Source: Ditibartonella apis (GTDB taxonomy: Bacteria; Pseudomonadota; Alphaproteobacteria; Rhizobiales; Rhizobiaceae). From it: a DNA stretch of 64,000 bases. Location of the stretch: positions 372,001 through 436,000 of the forward strand of contig NZ_LXYU01000002.1 of assembly GCF_001952075.1 (NCBI RefSeq). The letters are read 5' to 3'. Below, piece by piece: positions 57,456-64,000 of the stretch. A program made the translations under genes and the position numbers. The notes beneath the pieces were generated by a model that saw nothing but the letters and a program-made list of their open reading frames with translations, did not search any database and was not told the origin of the DNA. Within the stretch, counting starts at the first letter, position 1. Each line of letters begins with the position of its first letter.

Positions 57456-58710
57456 TCTGGTTCCTTCCCGACTTACCAGCTACCCACCACGGTGCCGGAC
57501 TTACAGGTTTACCTTGTTTTCTGAACTCAATGTAAAGCATCGGAGTGCTTTTGCCTATATCCAAAGAAGCCGCACTAGCAATTTGTTGAATACCCATTGT
57601 ACCAACCGGCTCACCTGAAAGCAAAAATTGGCCCTGGGTTACATTGATCTTGTCCATTCCGGCAAGCAATATATGATAATTCTGTCCTGTATCAAGGATT
57701 ACTAACTCGCCATATGAACGAAATAGTCCGGCATAGGCAACCACTCCATCAGCGGGGGCTGTTACAATTGCTCCCGGTAGCGTTTCAACTGTATCACCAA
57801 GGGCTGCACCGTTATTGGCTCCGAATTTCTGAACGATCTTGCCCGCTGCCGGTAAAACAAGGCTACCTTTTTTCGCCTCGAAATCAAGATTTTGAAGAAG
57901 CCCCGCATTTTCGCTTGTAATGCCGGTGCTTGCAGTTTGCTGGCGCGATTGCCGCTCGAGTTCGGCAATCAGATCTTCAAGAGATTTTGCTTTTTCGGAT
58001 AGTTCCGCGATATTTTTTCTTTGTGTGGTCAGTTCGCTTTCGGAAGTTTTTTGCAATTTTGCTTTTTCTTCAAGCAACAGGCTCAATCGTTTTTGTTGTT
58101 CAGCCTGTGACTGAACCTGATTTTTCATTTCTTCATGTTCGGTTTTTATTGAATTTTCAACCGCGGTCAGGTCTTTCAAGCTTGCCGAAAGTGCCAATGT
58201 TTTCTCGCGCATTTCCGGCACAAGCGTTCCCAAAAGTGCTGCACTGCGGACAGATTTTAACGCGTCATCCGGCTCGACAAGAATAGCCGGAGGCGGATTA
58301 AGTCCCATTCGTTCAAGAGCTGCAAGGACTTCAGCAAATTCGCTCTTTCGGCTATCGAGATTCTGCTTTACTTTCGACTTTTCATCAAGAAGGTCTTTTA
58401 ACTTGTTCTCGCTTGAAGCAATTTTTTCGGAAGCTTCCCGTTCGTTCTTTGCGGCTTTAACAATTTCGGCTGTCAATGTTCGTTGATCTTTTTTCAAATT
58501 ATCAACCTGACCTGCCAATTCAGCCATTTTCTGTCGTGAAATCGTCATTGTCTGGCGAATATCTTCGAGTGCTTTGGCTGCCGCCTGTCTATTTCCGTTT
58601 TCATCACCGAAAGCAGGGAAGCTCGAATAGATCAAAGCACAAATCGTCACAGCTCCCGCAAATATATGCGAGATAAACTTTGCATCATGTCTGATGACAA
58701 AACTTACCAT
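57445..58710 (-). CDS. EnvC-like murein hydrolase activator (LytM/M23 family)
   Basis: 421 residues. Signal peptide (FAGAVTICALIYSSFPAFG), then a long coiled coil (about 45-270) of Gln/Glu/Lys-rich heptads, and a C-terminal LytM domain (about 285-415): GKIVQKFGANNGAALGD, APADGVVAYAGLFRSYGELVILDTGQNYHILLAGMD. The zinc-ligating histidine pattern of active M23 peptidases is incomplete, as in EnvC, so it probably activates amidases at the division site rather than cutting peptidoglycan itself. Followed by ctpA with an overlap. Confidence 0.87.
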   Translation of the reverse strand: MVSFVIRHDAKFISHIFAGAVTICALIYSSFPAFGDENGNRQAAAKALEDIRQTMTISRQKMAELAGQVDNLKKDQRTLTAEIVKAAKNEREASEKIASSENKLKDLLDEKSKVKQNLDSRKSEFAEVLAALERMGLNPPPAILVEPDDALKSVRSAALLGTLVPEMREKTLALSASLKDLTAVENSIKTEHEEMKNQVQSQAEQQKRLSLLLEEKAKLQKTSESELTTQRKNIAELSEKAKSLEDLIAELERQSRQQTASTGITSENAGLLQNLDFEAKKGSLVLPAAGKIVQKFGANNGAALGDTVETLPGAIVTAPADGVVAYAGLFRSYGELVILDTGQNYHILLAGMDKINVTQGQFLLSGEPVGTMGIQQIASAASLDIGKSTPMLYIEFRKQGKPVSPAPWWVAGKSGRNQNDS

Positions 58711-58809
58711 TTTTCCTGTTGAAGCCGTTTGACGTTTAAAACACAGTTTTAAACAGTTTCCCCCTAAGATCGGGTTAACAAACGCGTTTTTAATATTTTC
58801 AGAACGCCG

Positions 58810-59292
58810 TCACACGCGATGATAGGGATGACCACTCAAAATCGTTGCTGCGCGATAAAGCTGTTCGCTAAGCAAAATTCGTGCAATCTGGTGAGGCCAT
58901 GTCATTGCACCGAATGACAGTAACAAATCGGCCCGTTTACGGACCTTTTCACAATGTCCGTCGGGACCACCCAAAGCAATAGTCAGATGTTTGCTGCTCT
59001 CGTCGCGAAATTTCTGCAACATTCGTGCGAAATGAACCGATGTTACCGATTTTCCGCGTTCGTCGAGAACAATAAGACGGCTCCCCTCTTGCAAGGTGTC
59101 GAGAAGTTTCTCACCCTCGTCTTCCATCCTCTGGTCGGCATTTTGTAACCGGCTTTCGACAATTTCATGAACATTTTGAAAGCTCAGCCCCAAGGAAGGT
59201 GCCAATTTTGAAAACCGGTCGAAATAACGGCTGACAAGTTCCTGCTCGGGGCCTTTTTTCATACGTCCAACGGCAAATACCGAAATCTGCAC
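58810..59292 (-). CDS. rlmH: 23S rRNA (pseudouridine-1915-N3) methyltransferase
   Basis: 160 residues from GTG 59292 (GGAG nine nt upstream), which fits the family length of about 155-160; the longer open frame upstream runs through rsfS. SPOUT fold with knot-forming LIVLDERGKSVTSVHFARML, LTIALGGPDGHCEKVRKRAD and the C-terminal MTWPHQIARILLSEQLYRAATILSGHPYH. Methylates pseudouridine in helix 69 of 23S rRNA on the assembled ribosome. One nt downstream of rsfS, the usual arrangement. Confidence 0.94.
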   Translation of the reverse strand: MQISVFAVGRMKKGPEQELVSRYFDRFSKLAPSLGLSFQNVHEIVESRLQNADQRMEDEGEKLLDTLQEGSRLIVLDERGKSVTSVHFARMLQKFRDESSKHLTIALGGPDGHCEKVRKRADLLLSFGAMTWPHQIARILLSEQLYRAATILSGHPYHRV

Positions 59293-59293
59293 G

Positions 59294-59752
59294 TCAATTT
59301 TCTCCGACCCTGAAAGCAATACCGTTATTGTTGTTCGCCGTTCCCCACATCTTTTCGAGATTATAAAATTCCCGTGTTTCCGGCCGGAACAAGTGAACAA
59401 TAATATCGCCGAGATCAATCAGCACCCAATCACACTCGCTCAAGCCTTCCACCCTGGTTTGACCTTTATTACAGTCTTTAAGGGCATAGAGAAGATGGTC
59501 AGCCAATGCCGAAACATGGCGCTGCGAACTGCCCGAAGCAATCACCATATAGTCGGCTAATGGGGAACGCCCGCGAAGGTCAATCGTGATAACATCCTGC
59601 GCCTTTGAATCATCAAGGCTCGAAAGAACGCACTGCAAATTATTCTCGACAATCAAACCGGCATGATCGTCCGCTAAATTTTGTTGAAGGGCAGCGTCTT
59701 TGCCGATTTTATGCTTCTTTGATGTCTCTATAGTTTTTTTCAGATTATTCAC
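59294..59752 (-). CDS. rsfS: Ribosomal silencing factor RsfS
   Basis: 152 residues. A variable N-terminal extension (about 40) precedes the RsfS/DUF143 core: DLRGRSPLADYMVIASGSSQRHVSALADHLLYALK, EGLSECDWVLIDLGDIIVHLFRPETREFYNLEKMWG. It binds ribosomal protein uL14 and blocks subunit joining under starvation. Encoded between nadD and rlmH, the standard order. Confidence 0.94.
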   Translation of the reverse strand: MNNLKKTIETSKKHKIGKDAALQQNLADDHAGLIVENNLQCVLSSLDDSKAQDVITIDLRGRSPLADYMVIASGSSQRHVSALADHLLYALKDCNKGQTRVEGLSECDWVLIDLGDIIVHLFRPETREFYNLEKMWGTANNNNGIAFRVGEN

Positions 59753-59826
59753 CTTTCAACCCGATATAAATTCTTGTTTTAACACCCGTTTCTTTATTAT
59801 GATGGTTACAGACTTACCGATTTTTT

Positions 59827-60495
59827 TCAAGAAAAATCGGCATGTTTCCTGTTTTCGGTTGCTTTCACGTTCACGCACTCCTTTGCGTTTTTCTGCCTCA
59901 AGCCCGTGGAAGACGCGTAAGAGCGTCGGCCGTGGATATATCCCCATGCAGGAGGTTTTTTATAAGGCAATGCAGCAACATTATATTCTTTAACACGGAA
60001 TTTCCGGAATGTTTCCGCCATAGGTGAAAAAAGTGCCGACATTGAAGCTGACGGGCGGTCAATAATAGCGATCGGGATGGTATTGACGATTTTTTTCCAT
60101 TCCTGCCATTGATGAAATGTCGCAAGACTATCGGCCCCCATGACCCAAACGAAGCGGATATTTCGATGGTGAGCGAGTAAATAGGAAAGCGTTGTAATTG
60201 ACGTATAGGATTTGATTGTTTGTTCAAAGCCGGTAATTTTTATTCGCGGATCGTCAACGAGTTCGGCACTTAAACGCATTCTTTCATGAAGCGGCAAAAG
60301 TCCGCTTCTGTCTTTCAGAAGGTTGCCCGGGGTTACCATCCACCATATTTCATCAAGTTTCAATCGACGAAGAGCAATTTTGGCAACCAGCAGATGCCCT
60401 TCATGAGGCGGGTTGAACGACCCGCCAAAAAGGCCTATCCGATTGCCGTTTTCGCAATGCGGCATTTTGTTTTCATATCGGAAAACGTCATTCAA
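59827..60495 (-). CDS. nadD: Nicotinate-nucleotide adenylyltransferase
   Basis: 222 residues. Start ATG 60495 overlaps the proA stop as ATGA, favouring this start over the internal MPHCENGN methionine. Nucleotidyltransferase signature [19 protein letters not shown] with the HxGH-type motif; [23 protein letters not shown] and [20 protein letters not shown] follow; the C-terminal SSTGLR supplies the ISSTxIR equivalent. Converts NaMN plus ATP to NaAD in NAD synthesis. The last 25 residues are basic and poorly conserved. Confidence 0.94.
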   Translation of the reverse strand: MNDVFRYENKMPHCENGNRIGLFGGSFNPPHEGHLLVAKIALRRLKLDEIWWMVTPGNLLKDRSGLLPLHERMRLSAELVDDPRIKITGFEQTIKSYTSITTLSYLLAHHRNIRFVWVMGADSLATFHQWQEWKKIVNTIPIAIIDRPSASMSALFSPMAETFRKFRVKEYNVAALPYKKPPAWGYIHGRRSYASSTGLRQKNAKECVNVKATENRKHADFS

Positions 60496-61751
60496 GGACG
60501 TATCTGCCCGTTACCGTTGACATGATATTGAAATGTCGTCAATTGTTCGACACCGATCGGGCCACGAGCATGCATTTTGCCCGTAGCAATGCCGATTTCA
60601 CCTCCGAAACCGAATTCTCCACCATCCGCAAATTGTGTCGACGCATTGTGCATAAGAATGGCTGAATCGAGACTTCTGAAAAAGAGGTCGACCGCCTTTT
60701 TATCTTCGGCAATAATCGATTCTGTGTGGTGGGAAGAATAACGATTGATGTGATCGATTGCGCCCTCTACACCATCGACTGTCTTTATCGATACAATGGC
60801 GTCAAGATATTCGGTCGACCAGTCGGCTTCGGTGGCAAGCTTGGCACCCGGAATTTTATCGACAAGATCTTCACTGGCACGAATTTCACAACCGGCTTGT
60901 TGAAGTGCAATAAGAACCGGAATGATCTTATCGGCAATTGCTTGGTCAACAAGAATAGTTTCCACCGCACCGCATATCCCCGTGCGTCGCAATTTGGCAT
61001 TGATAATTATCTTTTTTGCCATGTCGAGATCGGCGGATTTATCAACATAGATATGGCACAAACCTTCAAGGTGGGAGAAAACGGGAACACGTGCTTCCTT
61101 TTGCACACGCGCTACTAAACTTTTGCCGCCTCTTGGAACAATAACGTCGATATTGCCATCAAGGCCGGTGAGCAATTCACCCACCGCATCACGATCAACT
61201 GTGTCGACAAACTGGATAGACTGTTCCGGCAAACCGGCAAACTTCAAGCCTTCAACCATTGCTTCGTGAATCGCTTTTGACGACAGAAAACTATCGGAGC
61301 CACCGCGAAGAATAACAGCATTGCCAGCTTTTAGACATAAGGCGCCTGCATCGGCAGTCACATTGGGCCGGCTTTCATAAATGACACCTATAACGCCAAG
61401 CGGCGTGCGAACGCGCTGGATTTGTAATCCGTTCGGGCGTTTCCATTCACTCATAATTTCGCCTACGGGGTCAGGAAGACCAGCAATTGTATGAACGGCA
61501 TCGGCTATCGATGAAATTCGTTTTTCATCAAGCAACAGACGGTCAACAAGAGCAGCACTCATACCATTCTTTTTGGCTTTCTCTATATCTTTGGCATTGG
61601 CCGACAATATATCATCTTTACGCTCGCGAATATTTTTGGCGATCGCTTTAAGCGTTTGTGTCTTCTTAAGCGAGGGGGCAAGCGCCAATGTCCGGGCAGC
61701 CAAACGGGCATCTTTTCCCATTTTCAAAAGATTGTCGTGCAAACCAGCCAT
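60492..61751 (-). CDS. proA: Gamma-glutamyl phosphate reductase
   Basis: 419 residues, full length. Aldehyde-dehydrogenase superfamily: [36 protein letters not shown] and catalytic cysteine in [17 protein letters not shown]-terminal [28 protein letters not shown]. Reduces gamma-glutamyl phosphate to glutamate semialdehyde with NADPH, second step of proline synthesis. ProB, the first enzyme, is encoded 150 nt upstream; nadD overlaps downstream. Confidence 0.96.
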   Translation of the reverse strand: MAGLHDNLLKMGKDARLAARTLALAPSLKKTQTLKAIAKNIRERKDDILSANAKDIEKAKKNGMSAALVDRLLLDEKRISSIADAVHTIAGLPDPVGEIMSEWKRPNGLQIQRVRTPLGVIGVIYESRPNVTADAGALCLKAGNAVILRGGSDSFLSSKAIHEAMVEGLKFAGLPEQSIQFVDTVDRDAVGELLTGLDGNIDVIVPRGGKSLVARVQKEARVPVFSHLEGLCHIYVDKSADLDMAKKIIINAKLRRTGICGAVETILVDQAIADKIIPVLIALQQAGCEIRASEDLVDKIPGAKLATEADWSTEYLDAIVSIKTVDGVEGAIDHINRYSSHHTESIIAEDKKAVDLFFRSLDSAILMHNASTQFADGGEFGFGGEIGIATGKMHARGPIGVEQLTTFQYHVNGNGQIRP

Positions 61752-61901
61752 GAAACATTTTCCTTTTAAACCACCACGTGCCGGCAGTTAGCCACATCGC
61801 ATCCGATAACTCAATATATATTATAACTCTACCGACCGCTAAGCTTAAGGAACGATATTTATAACGCAAGCATAACAAAAATTATCGATAATAAATGATG
61901 G

Positions 61902-63026
61902 TTAACTCCGCAAAACCATGTCATTGCGATGGACCATTGCAGATCTTGGTTCATAGCCCAAAACAGCTTCGATCTCGGAATTTTTCAAACCGATAATACG
62001 ATCAGCCTCATCCCTATCATAGCTGACCATTCCCCTTGCGATTTCGATGTTATCCTTGTCAACAATCGCCACAGTATCACCATGGTGAAAATCGCCATCA
62101 AGGGCAACAACACCGGCTGCAAGAAGAGATTTTCCTCTTTTCAATGCGCGCACTGCCCCCTCGTCTATCGTCAATGTGCCTGATGGATCAAGCTGACCGG
62201 ATATCCACGCTTTCCAAGCACTTACAGGCTTTTCGCTCGCTGCAAAAAAGCTTGCCCTTTCACCTTGATCAATAGCGGCCAACGGGTGGAGGCGCTTACC
62301 CGACGTTATAATCATTGCCGTTCCGGATTGATTGGCAATTTTGCCTGCTTCAAGCTTTGTTTTCATTCCCCCACGCGATAATTCGGAAGCGGCAAGACCC
62401 GCCATTTTTTCAATAGCGGGATTGATCGACCGGATATAGGGGATGAATACCGAATGATCGTCAAGATGCGGCGGTGCAGAATAAAGGCCATCAATATCGG
62501 ATAACAGAATAAGGAGATCTGCTCCCATCATTGTTGCAACGCGTGCTGCCAGACGATCATTATCGCCATAACGGATTTCACCGGTTGCAACCGTATCGTT
62601 CTCGTTAATGACAGGAACTGCACCAAAATGAAGTAACGTGTTGATTGTTGCCCTTGCATTGAGATAATGGCGGCGCTCTTCTGTATCAACAAGTGTCAGC
62701 AGAATTTGTCCGGTCATTACGCCATGTTTTAACAATTGGGCTCCATAGGCTTTGGCAAGTTCGATCTGTCCGATTGCCGCACACGCCTGACTTTGCTCAA
62801 GTTTGAGAGAACCCGACGGTAGTTTCAAGAGCGTGCGTCCCAAGGCAATAGCACCGGATGATACCAGAAGCACCTCCACGCCTTTTTTCTCCAATGCAGC
62901 GACATCATTAATCAGGCTTTCAAGCCATTCAACTTTAAGACCGTGTTTGCGATCAACAAGGAGAGCCGAGCCGATTTTGACAACAATACGTTTATATTGA
63001 TCAAGCTTTTTTAATTCCTGCACCAT
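61902..63026 (-). CDS. proB: Glutamate 5-kinase
   Basis: 374 residues. Amino-acid kinase domain ([66 protein letters not shown]) plus a C-terminal PUA domain (about 280-370). Phosphorylates glutamate in the first step of proline synthesis and is normally feedback-inhibited by proline at the kinase domain. Starts 6 nt after the obgE stop. Confidence 0.96.
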   Translation of the reverse strand: MVQELKKLDQYKRIVVKIGSALLVDRKHGLKVEWLESLINDVAALEKKGVEVLLVSSGAIALGRTLLKLPSGSLKLEQSQACAAIGQIELAKAYGAQLLKHGVMTGQILLTLVDTEERRHYLNARATINTLLHFGAVPVINENDTVATGEIRYGDNDRLAARVATMMGADLLILLSDIDGLYSAPPHLDDHSVFIPYIRSINPAIEKMAGLAASELSRGGMKTKLEAGKIANQSGTAMIITSGKRLHPLAAIDQGERASFFAASEKPVSAWKAWISGQLDPSGTLTIDEGAVRALKRGKSLLAAGVVALDGDFHHGDTVAIVDKDNIEIARGMVSYDRDEADRIIGLKNSEIEAVLGYEPRSAMVHRNDMVLRS

Positions 63027-63032
63027 GAATGC

Positions 63033-64000
<968 letters not shown>

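Overview
The window reads as a chromosomal segment of an alphaproteobacterium of the order Hyphomicrobiales (Rhizobiales), most likely a Bartonellaceae relative and plausibly a Bartonella of the bee-gut type. Grounds: moderate GC with very AT-rich intergenic DNA; an Omp10-type outer-membrane lipoprotein as in Brucella and Bartonella; an adjacent rppH (ialA) and ialB pair; and the order obgE-proB-proA-nadD-rsfS-rlmH-envC-ctpA typical of this group. The exact species is inference. I see no rRNA, tRNA, CRISPR array, prophage or insertion sequence. Almost everything is core or metabolic chromosome.

Layout. 1-5 kb (minus strand): 5'-methylthioadenosine nucleosidase (cut by the window edge), rsmB, nfeD, an SPFH/QmcA protein, hemH and omp10. 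5.2-9.3 kb (plus): a sigma54-activator-like regulator with a dead ATPase domain, then a DUF882 peptidoglycan peptidase, with a small-RNA candidate between them. 9.4-11.9 kb: copper ATPase copA. 12.3-15.7 kb: a tandem pair of FAD-linked D-lactate dehydrogenases, followed by a convergent DUF488 gene. 16.6-18.7 kb: DUF485 protein and acetate symporter actP. 18.9-24.4 kb: MdtG-like MFS exporter, phospholipase D/cardiolipin synthase, guaB. 25-32 kb: oxyR, a strongly structured untranslated RNA candidate divergent from oxyR, a tandem UspA protein, catalase katA, a zinc alcohol dehydrogenase and an AldA-type aldehyde dehydrogenase. 32.3-37.7 kb: kdsD, galU, an MltB-type transglycosylase, a DUF459 SGNH-fold protein and a metallopeptidase-fold protein without its zinc ligands. 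37.8-48 kb: leuD, dcp, a peptide-type binding protein, mgtE, typA, ppa. 48-51.3 kb: two MHS-family MFS carriers flanking yggT. 51.4-54.7 kb: a metal-handling island (HMA chaperone, MerR-type regulator, ZntA-type ATPase). 54.7-64 kb: ialB, rppH, ctpA, envC, rlmH, rsfS, nadD, proA, proB and obgE (5' end beyond the window).

How they fit together. Duplicate D-lactate dehydrogenases, an acetate symporter and alcohol/aldehyde dehydrogenases suggest respiratory use of fermentation products of neighbouring microbes (inference). OxyR, catalase, UspA and the RNA candidate form a peroxide-response neighbourhood. Two metal-efflux systems have recognisable MerR-family promoter architecture. LPS and envelope genes (kdsD, galU, mltB, envC, ctpA, DUF882) are spread through the segment.

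Most interesting: (1) the multi-hairpin RNA of about 230 nt between oxyR and uspA, placed as OxyS is in E. coli; (2) the regulator at 5.3-6.7 kb, which keeps REC and Fis-type DNA-binding regions but has lost Walker A lysine, Walker B aspartate, GAFTGA loop and arginine fingers; (3) the zincin-fold protein whose HExxH has become QExxR; (4) a leader before mgtE with mutually exclusive pairings next to the ribosome-binding site.
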